From Strongylocentrotus droebachiensis (lineage: Eukaryota > Echinodermata > Echinoidea > Camarodonta > Strongylocentrotidae): a stretch of 64,000 bases of DNA. Numbering within the stretch: the stretch's first letter is position 1; each line of letters opens with the position of its first letter. The notes under the pieces are model-generated. The model saw nothing but the letters and a program-made list of their open reading frames with translations. It was not told where the DNA came from and made no database searches. Shown here piece after piece: positions 20,760 to 30,759 of the stretch. The stretch is taken from contig JAVYIG010002752.1 of assembly GCA_035222895.1 (NCBI GenBank), positions 62,001 to 126,000 of the forward strand, written 5' to 3'. The position numbers and the translations under genes are program-made.

Positions 20760-21600
20760 GTAAGGTTGGTTTAATAACTTGGTTTATAGTTACTTGGTTT
20801 TTTAATAACTTGGTTTACAGTAACTTGGTCTATATGTTTATACTGGTCTTGTCTAGTAATGATGGTAAGAGTAAATATACCATTGGCTAAAAGTGACTAA
20901 GGAGTAAATGTACTAACTAATTAATAATGGGTACAGTTATTGTGTAATACCTTGGTTTAAAATAAATTGGTTTATAGTAACTTGGTTTAAATGTTTATAG
21001 TGGGCTTGTTTAGTAATGATTATAGAAAGAAAGACAACTCTGTGTAAAGATGAATATGGAGTAGACATACCAGCTAACGAATGTCAGGTAAGGTTGGCTT
21101 TTGATAACTTGGTTTATAGTAACTTAGTTTATAAGAACTTGATTATGGTTACACAGTTTCTATTAACTTGGTTTAAATGTTTATAGTGGGCTTGTTTAGT
21201 AATGATTATAGGAAGAAAGACAACTTTGTGTAAAGATGAATATGGAGTAGACATACCAGCTAACGAGTGCCAGGTAAGGTTGGTTTTTAATAATTTGGTT
21301 TATAGTTATTTGGTTTATAATAACCTGATTATAGTAAGATGGTTTATAGTAACTTGGTTTAAATGTTTATGGTGGTCTTATTTAGTAATGATGGTAGGAG
21401 GAAATATACCAATTGCTAAAGATGAAGATGGACTAGATATACCAGCTAATGATCTCCAGGTAAAGTCTGTTTATAATAACTTGGTTTATAGTTACTAGGT
21501 TTTAATAACTTTGCTTATAGTAACTTGGTTTATAGTTTCTTAGTTTTTAATAACTTTGTTTATAGTTGTTGTGTTTAGCAATGATAGATAGAGGACAATA
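20760..21600 (+). repeat. 186-bp tandem array of the exon C end plus donor
   Basis: Units consist of GTTTAGTAATGATTATAG-like sequence, then AAAGATGAATATGGAGTAGA, CATACCAGCTAACGA, CAG|GTAAGG, then GGTTTATAGTAACTTGGTTT. Donors lie at 20,760 (real), 21,088, 21,274 and 21,460; the last three are exactly 186 apart. A badly decayed unit lies at about 20,860-20,930 and a partial one at 21,540-21,600. All copies lack about 17 bases of the Asp-box region, so they descend from one deleted copy. No acceptor precedes the copied exon ends. Confidence 0.85.
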
Positions 21601-22664
21601 TCACAAACTAATAGAATTCTTTATGGGGTAATACACTGTCTAACAGTTTATAATCAAACTTTCTGAACTATGTGTCCATGTGAATAGTAGCCATGAGAAT
21701 TAGCAGCAGTTGGGCGTTGTTCAGATATGACTTGTTTTTTAATGTGATGACTTAAGTGTAATCCACAAAACATTTCTACATAATATAACACAGAGCTCAG
21801 TGAATACGTCCAGCATCTTTGTTGCAGGTGCCATTCATTTAGACACACAAAAACAAAAAAAAAGTGGCCGCTTTTATGTGGCGGTTTAATTGCCTCATAT
21901 CTAAACGAGCCTTTGATGCTTATGAAACATCAAATGCTGGCCGGGTGTTTTTACACATAACCTAGAAATTTGTTGACTCCAAAGATCTTTTATCTAATCA
22001 ATTTTACTTTCTAGAACACGGTATGGAGGCAGCTTTCATTTGAACTTTAATTGATCAGCCCAATCTTTATTTTGGAAATCACCTAAAACCTCTACATGTA
22101 GGTGTTATTTCCCCCATCCGGGTTTCGCACATTGCTGTAACAGATTTCCCCCTTTGTTTGACACGTTACCATATTGCAACAAAGGGCATTTCAGAACCTG
22201 TTCTCTTTGACACATTTCCAGAGAGACTATTTCTCTCTCTGTATAATTCAGGGCCATAAATGCTATTGATTTCTTGATAGTGGCAGCCATCTGTTTCAAA
22301 TTGATTTTGTAATCATAGTGACCTTGGCTTAATTTAATTCATAATTCATCTTTTCAATAATAAGTGCAAGTGAGAGAGAAAAATATTCATTACCAAAAAT
22401 GGTTCATTGAAAAAGTGAGGTACAAATTAGGTTGTTATTCTCGGAAACCTCTTTCGTTAAGTAATATTTGAAGCTCTTATTGGTAATACTGCACAGCCAC
22501 GCAGCAGAATCCCAAAAAGACAGGACAAAATTTGTTGTGCTGATTGGTATGATATAATTCAGAATTTGTTATTACTACTGTGCAATTTTGTGTGTGTGTA
22601 GAAATCACAGTACCGTATACTGCTCGCACTGATTAGCGAAGCATTTGCCAAAAGGCTTGTTTTA

Positions 22665-22733
22665 GTATGGTGGTGTTTATTTTACCTGACTGCTATTAAG
22701 AAAGCATAAATGCTTGTTAGTAAACAACCAGAT
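22665..22733. repeat. SINE tail fragment, GGCGCGAT family
   Basis: TGGTGTTTATTTTACCTGAC, then TGCT and AAATGCTTGTTAGTAAACAA, match the distal part of the SINE at 15,240-15,446. The tRNA-like head is missing. Confidence 0.65.
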
Positions 22734-22802
22734 TCCTGCTATAATTTTCAGATATGATGGAGTAAACAACCACCACCACCACCAACAAAAAAAAATTAAA
22801 AA

Positions 22803-22926
<124 letters not shown>

Positions 22927-24352
22927 ATAAAAAATCAACAACAAAAATCAACAAAAAAAGAGTTTTTGTTTAAAGTGACTGGAAACTGCATGATAGAAAT
23001 GTCCTACGTCCTCATTTACATAGCCATGTGTTTTATGATACAAAAATGTAAGGGGTATTACACTTCATTAAAAAAAAGATGCTGTATATCTGAACAAGGT
23101 TTTACTGTTCAGGTTGTATCAGTCAAGAGGCAAAACTCCATGTAGTGAATCTCTAACAATTTGTAGTAGGAATCTGGGAGAAGTTGCACACTTTCACATT
23201 TTTCAGTGAAGTTTGCAGTCATCCTGCAAATACACAGGAATGGGCGAGGGCATCTTTTCACCAAACTCTCCTACATGCTAGTACAAGTTCACCAACATCC
23301 CATTGAAATGCATGTATCAACTAAAATTGAACACGTGGTGAATGTGTACATATGACGGTTTTGCAAAATGATGCCCTGAATTTGTAGCCGGTGTGATGGC
23401 ACTTTTTTCCCCATTTTTACCCCATTTTTTCCTTCTTTTGTTGTCTCTTGAATTGGTTTGTATCCAAACTAACATAGAAACAAAGCATGCCTCAATATAC
23501 CTGACATGTATCAGGCTTTGCCTATACTACTGAGGGGCTGTACAGTACATTGTAAAATGAACTTTGTTTTCATATCTTCATGCATGGCACACTTCACCAT
23601 GTTCGTTGTCATCGTGAGGTTATGAATTCAATCTATCAAGTCACTTTGACCAAGTCAATATTCTAGTAGTGTCCTTACAAGAGCTAAATTGTATTTATGA
23701 GATGATTTTATCGGTCGTGTTCATCAAATCTACAGCTGAGAGGGGTTCATCGCTTGCTGTTATTGATTTCTTTGTCCGTCCAATCGAGAGCTCTTAAAGG
23801 CAACATTAAATGTGTGCACTTGAAGTGAAATTGCTTTATGAGAGAAACTTGACAACTGACAAATATTAACTGATCATATTCCCAAATCCATACTTTCATC
23901 TATTGAAAAATATTTTTATAGTGCCTGCCTCGAAAACATGGAACGATATATGCCACTTTCCATCAGAGAATTAATCTGTCTTACTTTTTTCAAAAGGTTT
24001 CTTAAAACATATATATATACTTCTTCCCTCAGTAATGACCCATTTTTATTTCATTATACAGTCATACTTGCTTTTAATAGCGACCACCTGTCTATAAAGA
24101 CCACCATTTTTGTTTCAATATTGAACAAAATATGCTTCAATGCAAATCATGTACACTAAGACAGCACAAACAAAAGTGTACAGTATATGCACATACATGT
24201 ACCTGTATATATTCACATACTGGTAGTATAGGTATTTATACAAGAGGGTATTTTATCCAAAGATCCTACTTTGAACTTGGTACTTTGTTGTTGTTCCTCC
24301 AGAAGATTCCTAGTGGAATTTAAACTGGAGGTCAAGGTGGCAGAGGGTGGAC

Positions 24353-24643
24353 TTATTTCGGAAGGAGTGCTACTTTAAACTTTGCTGAGTCAGTCAGGGA
24401 TACTAATGTCGGATCGAGATCATTCCATGCTCTGGTTGTGCGTGGAAAGAATGAGTTTTTGTATACATCTAATCTGGTTAATGGTATTTCGAACTGACTT
24501 GAGTGCCCGCGTCTGCTTCGATCTGGTTTAGGTTTAATGTGGGTTTGGGCATCGGGCATTGGTCCAGCTGGCCATGTAAAATTTTGTGGAAACAGCTTAG
24601 ACGGTGAGCTTCGCGTCTGTCTTATACCCTTTTCTAACTGCAC
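24353..24643 (-). pseudogene. Non-LTR retrotransposon, C-terminal end of the reverse transcriptase ORF
   Basis: 96 codons. The segments RSRRGHSSQFEIPLTRLDVY and FFPRTTRAWNDLDP are the standard C-terminal signature of CR1/jockey-like and related LINE ORF2 proteins ('NSFFPRTIRxWNxLP'). No RT catalytic motif is present; the rest is replaced upstream (24,650 onward) by a TIR element. Opposite in strand to the sialidase gene whose intron it occupies. Confidence 0.8.
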
Positions 24644-25105
24644 TGATTTTCATCGGATGCATCCGGACGCATCCGATGAAACTGCCAGTTAGAAAGCAAC
24701 AGAGGAGAAAAAGGCGATTAAATAGCCGATGAAAAGAAGAGAAATAGGCGATTAAATTCTCATTCTATTGGTGTGACACCGATGAAACGGCCAGTTAGAA
24801 ATCGTTTGGGAGAAAAACGCGATTAAAATGGTCAAAGGTCGCAGTATACGTGCGCTTTATCGTAACCAGCTGTGTTTGTTGACTTATGGTTGAACATGCT
24901 GCATGCTAGCTAGATGGAGCGTGGGCTTAATAATTACGCAATAATTCTTCACTTCCGGCATGGGCTCGCCACAGCGAGAGAATTTCATCGGCAGTTAGAA
25001 AGCGACAGTGGGAAAACTGCGGTTTCACCTTTGTTTACATAAGGAAAATTCAATCGGTATTTTCATCGGTGTGACTCCGATAGAAGCCAGTTAGAAAGCA
25101 GTATT
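24629..25105. mobile_element. TIR element, TTTCTAACTG...CATCGG family
   Basis: The left end CCTTTTCTAACTGCACTGAT then TTTCATCGG, and the right end CCGATAGAAGCCAGTTAGAA then AGCAG, are inverted. CCAGTTAGAAAGC and GATGAAAC motifs recur inside (24,680, 24,790, 24,990), so the arms contain subrepeats. It adjoins the LINE fragment at 24,353-24,643 and may have inserted into it. Confidence 0.65.
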
Positions 25106-25404
25106 GGAGAGAGCAATGGAAAATATAAATACCTGCTGATTCACTCAGACTTTTTGAAATTCTTCATTAGAAGCCACTTCTAACCAAAAATGCTGGCTAT
25201 AAATTATTTGAATAGATGATATATTACTACATATATGTCATTTAGCTTATCATCATGATTCATAGTGATTGATGATAGCACTATTATTAAGGTCTAGAGT
25301 TACTAAGTATTGTAATTGCGAATGTAGCATAGTTATTTATAGCCGCCTCGTTCTAGAACGCTGTCATCAGATAGAGAATGGGGCCACTTTGTTAGGGGAT
25401 ACAC

Positions 25405-25799
25405 AAGGCCTGTCTTCACTATCTCGAGATCGCCAATTATCCAGCTATTTGAACTATCCTGATCACAAACTATCCAGCTAATTTGCGTCTTCATCAGACC
25501 GAAGTAGTAATTAGCGGGATATTTGGTCGGGATTGTCATCCCAATATATCTTGGGATAGTTTGCAAAATGTCCCACTATTTGGAAAAATATTCAGCTATT
25601 TGTCCTGTGCGTTTTCACCAGACCGAAGACTCTCGCTAACGCTGAGCAAAATATCTCGAGCTAATTTCTCAAGGTCGAGTTTCAAGTTTTGAGGTCGAAT
25701 CTCGAGCTGATGAAGACGCGATATGTAACTTTCGGGATTATTTCCCAAATCAGAAATAGCGGGCTATTTAGCAATCTCGAGCTGATGAAGACATGCCTA
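25405..25799. mobile_element. TIR element, TCTCGAG family, copy 2
   Basis: AAGGCCTGTCTTCACTATCT at the left and GAGCTGATGAAGACATGCCT at the right are inverted. The body is closely similar to 5,486-5,885 (GCGTCTTCATCAGACCGAAG, AAATATCTCGAGCTAATTTC). Non-coding. Confidence 0.8.
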
Positions 25800-26055
25800 T
25801 GGATCCTTGTCAGAATGCATTAATTCTCTATTCATAAACCTGACTACAAGTCAGATGGATTCATGGAGGCTTCATTGTCAAATATGCAGGAGTGAATGAA
25901 ATACAATTATTGTTTGGTTTCCTCAAAGGACTGTATCGCATGTGAATATCTATTATTCATTTTTGCTGAGGCTACAATTATAATACCAGATCAGCTTCGC
26001 TACAGTAGGTAGTCTTGAAAGGTACCAGCTAAAATATACCATCAATCAAGCAATG

Positions 26056-26342
26056 TACAGTGCATCCCAGAAAAAGGAAACCGAGAATAAACAATGTTTT
26101 ATCATAACTTAATCAAAATTATAATTAATAAATGACACATATTTGTAAAGCGTAGATCCTCCTCTTTTATTTGATGCAACTCATATGATGCATATTTCAC
26201 GAATTCGTGATTAAAAGTAATGAGTTGCATCACATGAAAGAGGAGGATCTAAGCTTTACAAATATGTGTCATTTATTGATTATAATTGCGTTTAAGTTAT
26301 GATAAAACATCGATAATTCTTGGTTTTCTGGGATGCACTGTA
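26056..26342. mobile_element. TIR element, CAGTGCGTCCC family, copy 2 (287-bp near-palindrome)
   Basis: The same ends as 6,956-7,484 (CAGTGCATCCCAGAAAAAGG; CTGGGATGCACTG), flanked by TA. The arms run about 130 bp each and meet near CACGAATTCGTGATTAAAAG, with little loop. It would extrude as a long hairpin. It lacks the interior of copy 1 and appears to be a palindromic deletion or fold-over derivative. Confidence 0.85.
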
Positions 26343-26611
26343 TATTGCCTAGGATCAAGCGAATTAAATTGGGTTGCATTATTAACTCGTTTATCACAGG
26401 ATTAACTTGTATTTATTCTCTATAACATGTGCTTTTCTAGTACAAGTAACCCTATACAAGTGTAATTGAACTTGAATTTTATTTTCCATTTTTAGAGGGT
26501 CAGCATTAAAACAAAATAACTGAATGTTGAGAGAACCATTTAAATCTATTAAACCGCTTAAGTGTTCCCCAAATAAAGGAAATTGAGGAAAACACAATTT
26601 TCAACTCATTA

Positions 26612-26745
26612 ATAATGCTAATAATAATAATAAAAATTATGATAATAATAATAATAATAATGATAATAATAGTAATGATAATGAAATTAATAATAACAGT
26701 AATAATAATGATGATAATAAGAATAATGATAATGATAATAATAAA
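26612..26745. repeat. (AAT)n-rich microsatellite
   Basis: AATAATAATGATAATAAT-type sequence with irregular interruptions. Intronic and non-coding. Confidence 0.9.
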
Positions 26746-27366
26746 CCATTCCTGTATATTACCTAAGTATGTCGCTATGCGCTTGGGAAGTAAAGTGAGG
26801 GGGAAAAAGGCAAAGAGAAAATAGGCTAATACTGAGTTCCTTTTATCTGTCTAATATAAATTTGAATATGAGTGTTTTAAGGGCTTTCATTGGACTTTAC
26901 CAACCATGTCCATTACCTTTAAGATCTAATTTTCTTTTGATTGATACCCTAATTTCATGATTCAATCCGAGGCGTGATTATAATGGATAATTCCCTATAC
27001 AGCAATACATTAACCTCACCACAAAGGGCACTCCCTATGACGTACACTATCCTTTGTTCATTAAACTACATGCATATAATTGGATATTAAAGAGTTTGTT
27101 ATCGCTTAGAATACAGTGGATACATTTTACTTCATGTCATTTCATTTTGTCTTTATTTCACAAAGCATGATAAAAATCATTGAATTTTGTAATGATTTCT
27201 GGAAAATCTTATCAACTTAGTGTTATAATCAGGCTTCTTGAACAATTATTGTTGAAGCAATACACCCATGACAGAAAAACGGAGATGAAATTACAAATAG
27301 ATTTTCTATTGAAATATGCATGTAATCAAATGTATTTGAATCATGATTAATTTGTATTGAATTACC

Positions 27367-27626
27367 GTACGCTTCTTCTTTTTCTTCTTCTTCTTTCTCT
27401 TCTTCCTCTTCCTTTTCCTCTTCCTCCTCCTCCTCCTCCTCTTTTTCTTCCTCTTCCTCTTCTTCTTCTTCCTCTTCCTCTTCCTCTTCCTCTTCTTCTT
27501 CTTCCTCTTCCTCCACCTCTTCTTCTTCCTCTTCCTCTTCTGCTCCTCTTCTTCTTCCTCTTCCTCTTCTGCTCCTCTTCTTCTTCCCCTTCCTCTTCCA
27601 CCTCCTCCTCCTCCTCCTCTTCCTCT

Positions 27627-27658
<32 letters not shown>

Positions 27659-27735
27659 CTCCTCCTCCTTTTCCTCCTCCTCCTCCTCCTTTTCCTCCTC
27701 CTCCTCCTCCCCCTTCTTCTTCTTCTTCTTCCTGA
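27367..27735. repeat. 370-bp uninterrupted pyrimidine tract (CTT/CTC)n
   Basis: The + strand is almost pure C/T (CTTCTTCCTCTTCCTC and CCTCCTCCTC blocks), so the - strand is almost pure purine. It has internal higher-order duplication (CTTCTGCTCCTCTTC twice near 27,536-27,580). It sits in the intron before sialidase exon D on the template's polypurine side. Charged Glu/Lys/Arg frames on the - strand are artefacts. Confidence 0.9.
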
Positions 27736-27934
27736 GACACTACGCCACAAAGTTCACTCTGTATTAGATCATCCCAATCCAGTGTTCAATGCATTGCATC
27801 ACGTAGGGGGGTCATTTTGATATATTGGAGGTATATATATTAAAACATTTCTTTTCAAAAATACTTTCCAATGTTAACAAGAGGAAGTATGTTGAGCATA
27901 TCTCACTCTTCTTATGTTACTCTATCCACCTTTC

Positions 27935-28006
27935 CTTCTTACAGCGCATAGAGACATATTATGATATGCGGTATATAAGTATGGTTCATTATCATTATTA
28001 TTATTA
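27935..28006 (+). repeat. SINE/LINE 3' tail with (ATT)n
   Basis: ACAGCGCATAGAGACATATT then GATATGCGGTATATAAGTA and CATTATCATTATTATTATT. Similar tails lie at 5,335-5,380 (GTGCTATATAAATATCTGAT + ATT), 29,430-29,490 (CAGCGCTTTGTAACTGC ... GGCGCTATATCAAATATC) and 30,420-30,470. This is a widespread retroposon 3' end motif, just upstream of exon D. Confidence 0.55.
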
Positions 28007-28045
28007 AAGGTATTTTTCTTTTGTTTTTCTGTGTTCTTCCTCCAG

Positions 28046-28237
28046 GCAGCAGAGTTAGAAGAAGGCCATGTTTATGTCAACAGTAGAACATGTGATCCTC
28101 AAGCCACCCGGCAGGAATCCTATAGCATCGATGGGGGTATATCATTCACGATGGGCGAGCTCTCCGATGATCTAGAAGAACCTGGGTACTTCCTTTCAAG
28201 ATGGATTCCTTCTATCAAGAACTTTGGAGGCTGTCAG
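28046..28237 (+). CDS. NEU1-like sialidase, exon D (catalytic Glu region)
   Basis: Acceptor GTGTTCTTCCTCCAG, donor TGTCAG|GTATGG. 64 codons, phase 0 at both ends, beginning AAELEEGHVYVNSRTCDPQA. By alignment order with NEU1 (YELPDG...INAR), the Glu of AAELEEG (residue 168 of the visible 345) is the nucleophile-activating Glu, and the Arg of VNSR may correspond to the conserved NAR arginine. A degenerate Asp-box, SIDGGISF, has Phe for Trp. The exon ends FGGCQ. Confidence 0.85.
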
Positions 28238-28318
28238 GTATGGCCTTCATGAACCTAACCTTAACCTAGTTTTGAGTTTTAAGTTTAGTATGTGGTAGCT
28301 TAGCAAAATGTAGTAGCA

Positions 28319-28820
28319 TTAACTCTTATCCTGCCATAATGAATACAGCCAAGAGCCACAGGGCTAATCCCCATTGTGCCAAGCCACAAATCCCCCCTGT
28401 GCCAAGTTTATTTAGAGATAATCTGATGGTGCGATTAATAGCGAGTGCAAAGCACTCAGCACAATGAGCATGAACAATAACTGCTATTACGAATGCGTGC
28501 ATGCATGCATAAAGCAGCTAAGCTGTGGCTCGCTCGCGTGGAATTAAGCAGCTAATTGATAGCACGCTTGCGTGTACAAAGCACTATAACAGTAGCGTGC
28601 ATGCAGCCTTAAAGGGATCGTTTAACAATGTTAAATCTGAGATACACGGCTCTAAGTGTTATCAGTGTCTGTGATATGGTGTAATAGTGAAGCCCTAAAA
28701 AAATTGCGCTTCAAAATGATCAAGAAGTGCCTCAAAAAAGTAAAAATCTTTGAGTGACCGGTTTTACCATACTCGTTTTCCCCAATAGACTGTAGTGTTA
28801 TGAAGGCAGGATATGAGTTA
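28319..28820. mobile_element. TIR element, TTAACTC...CCTGCC family, copy 2, interrupted
   Basis: The left end TTAACTCTTATCCTGCCATA and right end GGCAGGATATGAGTTA are inverted and match 18,057-18,318. Near the right end, after GTGCATGCAGCC, a TTAA-flanked MITE (28,609-28,804) is nested. Only a stub of the host element remains on its right side. Confidence 0.75.
28609..28804 (+). mobile_element. TTAA-flanked MITE, copy 3, right-truncated
   Basis: Begins TTAAAGGGATCGTTTAACAA and follows 10,087 closely to AATAGACTGTAGTGTTATGA. It then jumps to AAGGCAGGATATGAG of the host element, so about 190 bp of its right part is lost. TTATGAA at the junction is present in the element and may have served as microhomology (inference). 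Confidence 0.75.
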
Positions 28821-29499
28821 CAGACGCACCCAGAAAGTAAAACGCTTAAAAAGAGAATTTTTGTCATTAATTTTTTTTGTGGGGGACATATCTGAATGCG
28901 GTTTAGCTTACATTAAGCCTCATCAAAATGGTATGCATTTACCAACTCCCTATCCTAACAATGTGTTTCTAAATCTGTGAGATAAATTATAATTATCAAC
29001 AACTACATGTATGCAGCTTGCTTTCTTGATGCGTCTTTTCATGCCACTACATGACGCTAAGCTAACATAAACTTTTGGGGTACAAAATTCGCATTTGTAA
29101 TTGTCCCAGATGTTACGACTAAGATCTTAGGTAGCTTTTAAAATATAATGTGGCTCGAAAGGATGGGCCTGGAATGCAAAATGAATAATTGTTGAAAATC
29201 ATAATAGTATCACAATCAACTGCACGTTACATTCAGTGTAATCTATTTTCAACATTGAATTAATTATGATAAGTTACTATTTATTGTAAAAATAAGACTG
29301 ATTGAAATTACTCAAGTCACATCTATTCTGCTAGAAATTACTGTATTACCAGCCTACATATACTTGACTGATCTCAGAGAAGTGTCTAACTTTTGTTTTT
29401 AAGTGGCCCAAATATTGTGGAGTGTGTGTGCAGCGCTTTGTAACTGCAAGGAAAAGGCGCTATATCAAATATCTTCTGGATTTTTGTATTATCATTTTT

Positions 29500-29893
29500 T
29501 AAAGATAAACTTGAGATCTAGTAAAAAAGGAAAATGAATTCTCACAGAATCAAACAAAACTTACACTGAATGTTCAAGAGTTTGTATAAACGTCATTTGC
29601 CAAACAATTTTGGTAGAAAATTTATACTGGCTGAGTAATGAGCATAGAAAGATAAGGAAATCAAGGTTAGTAGCCCGACATCATTTTTTGTAGTCCCATA
29701 TACATCTTTCTGTGTAAAGTGCTTGTTACTTTACCAAGACTGGGTCAAATTTATTATAATTTTGATGACTCCAGAACCTTGCAGTACACACCAATACTTA
29801 CATGCTACCTGATCAACTTTTTCTGATCCATTCCACACCTTATCTTTTACAATCCAATCGCATGCCCAAAACTCAAGTTTATCTTTAATCTCC
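29500..29893. mobile_element. TIR element, AAAGATAAACTTGAG family, copy 1, abutting exon E acceptor
   Basis: The ends AAAGATAAACTTGAGATCTA and AACTCAAGTTTATCTTT are inverted. The body (ACAAAACTTACACTGAATGT, TGACTCCAGAACCTTGCAGT, ACACCAATACTTACATGCTA) is shared with 32,297-32,676 and 36,160-36,364. Its right end lies about 12 bp from the AG of sialidase exon E, so the branch-point region of that intron is probably supplied by the element. Confidence 0.75.
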
Positions 29894-29905
29894 CTCTTCT
29901 TTCAG

Positions 29906-30256
29906 GCAAGCGTGATGAGCTTCGAGCCACCAGATCACATTCCCAAGCTCGAGAGGGATGCAGAGCGTTGGATCATCTTCTCCAACCCAGCCAGTCGTAA
30001 CACACGTGTCAACATGTCGGTGCGGTTTAGTCGCGATGCTTGTCAGACGTGGAGTCCACCGCTCTCCCTGAACCCCGGTCCCAGCGCGTACTCCGATCTG
30101 ACCTGCTACAGGGTCAAGGATAAGGTCACCGGGAAGAGCACCATGAAGTTTGCTTGCTTGTACGAGTGCGGTAGTCTCCATCCCTACGAGAGAATCGCCT
30201 TTCAGACTTTCTCGCTGGAAGAACTCACCAGTAATGCCAGAGGTAATCAGCCATAG
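29906..30256 (+). CDS. NEU1-like sialidase, exon E (C terminus)
   Basis: Acceptor TCCCTCTTCTTTCAG, then 116 codons and a TAG stop. WIIFSNPASRNTRVNMSVRF matches the NEU1 FSNPAHPEFRVNLTLRW region; its Arg (visible residue 263) is a candidate for the third carboxylate-binding Arg. NPGPSAYSDL aligns with WPGPSGYSSL, whose Tyr is the catalytic nucleophile (visible Tyr291). A degenerate Asp-box, SRDACQTW, lacks the Gly. FACLYECG...YERIAFQTFSL matches the YVLYEKG...ESISVAKISV end. The exon is markedly GC-richer than its surroundings. The joined exons A-E give 345 residues, so about 70-110 N-terminal residues are missing relative to NEU1 (415 aa). Confidence 0.9.
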   Translation, partial: ASVMSFEPPDHIPKLERDAERWIIFSNPASRNTRVNMSVRFSRDACQTWSPPLSLNPGPSAYSDLTCYRVKDKVTGKSTMKFACLYECGSLHPYERIAFQTFSLEELTSNARGNQP

Positions 30257-30417
30257 CAACAAGGACACACCTAGCAACAAACTCAGCTTGGTGTCCTGGG
30301 CTGTGGAAGCCCCATCACTAGAAAAATGCATAACTTTCCAGAAATGTCACATAAGGAATTCAGCACCTATTAGCAACAAAGGCACACCTAGCAACCGGGA
30401 TATCCCTGTAGTAATAT
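30257..30417 (+). other. Probable sialidase 3' UTR
   Basis: It follows the stop directly. A short motif, TAGCAACAAxGxCACACCTAGCAAC, recurs at 30,257, 30,370 and 30,845 (with variations). No unambiguous AATAAA polyadenylation signal was seen before the SINE at 30,418. Confidence 0.4.
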
Positions 30418-30752
30418 AATATTTAGCTTTTATATAGCGCTTAATACAATGTTTCTAAGCGCTTTATAAATATACTATTACCCTGGTCATTGGATTCAGT
30501 GCTTGCCCGCACACAATGTGTGCACAATCTCCACTCCCTGGGGAGCATTCCAGCCAGGTGTTACTTGACGCTCAAAAACTGTTTGACCAACAATGACGGC
30601 TGCATCCTACCGGGTACCCATTTATCACTGGGTGGAGAGTAGCAATTGCAGGTTAATATCTTGCCAAAGGATATTAGTGCCGTGTCGGGATTCGAACCCT
30701 TGATCTTCGCATTTTCAGTCAACCGCCTTAAACCACTCGACCACGACACTGT
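30418..30752 (-). repeat. tRNA-Ser-like SINE (about 335 bp)
   Basis: The - strand starts GTGTCGTGGTCGAGTGGTTT then AAGGCGGTTGACTGAAAAT and GGGTTCGAATCCC (A-box and B-box). That is followed by CTTTGGCAAGATATTAACCT, CAGTGATAAATGGGTACCCG, CTGGAATGCTCCCC, and a 3' end TATTTATAAAGCGCTTAGAA ... AAGCGCTATATAAAAGC. The head resembles class II (long variable arm) tRNA-Ser. It lies in the probable 3' UTR or just beyond the sialidase gene, in antisense. Confidence 0.8.
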
Positions 30753-30759
30753 AGATTTC

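Noticed and set aside
27229-27767. Glu/Lys/Arg-rich and Ser/Leu/Pro-rich frames of 79-173 codons
   Set aside because: Produced by the uninterrupted pyrimidine tract; every frame is open because CTT/CTC repeats contain no stop codons.
29885-30331. 148-codon - strand frame opposite sialidase exon E
   Set aside because: An antisense shadow of the GC-rich exon; the + strand matches a known family over its whole length.
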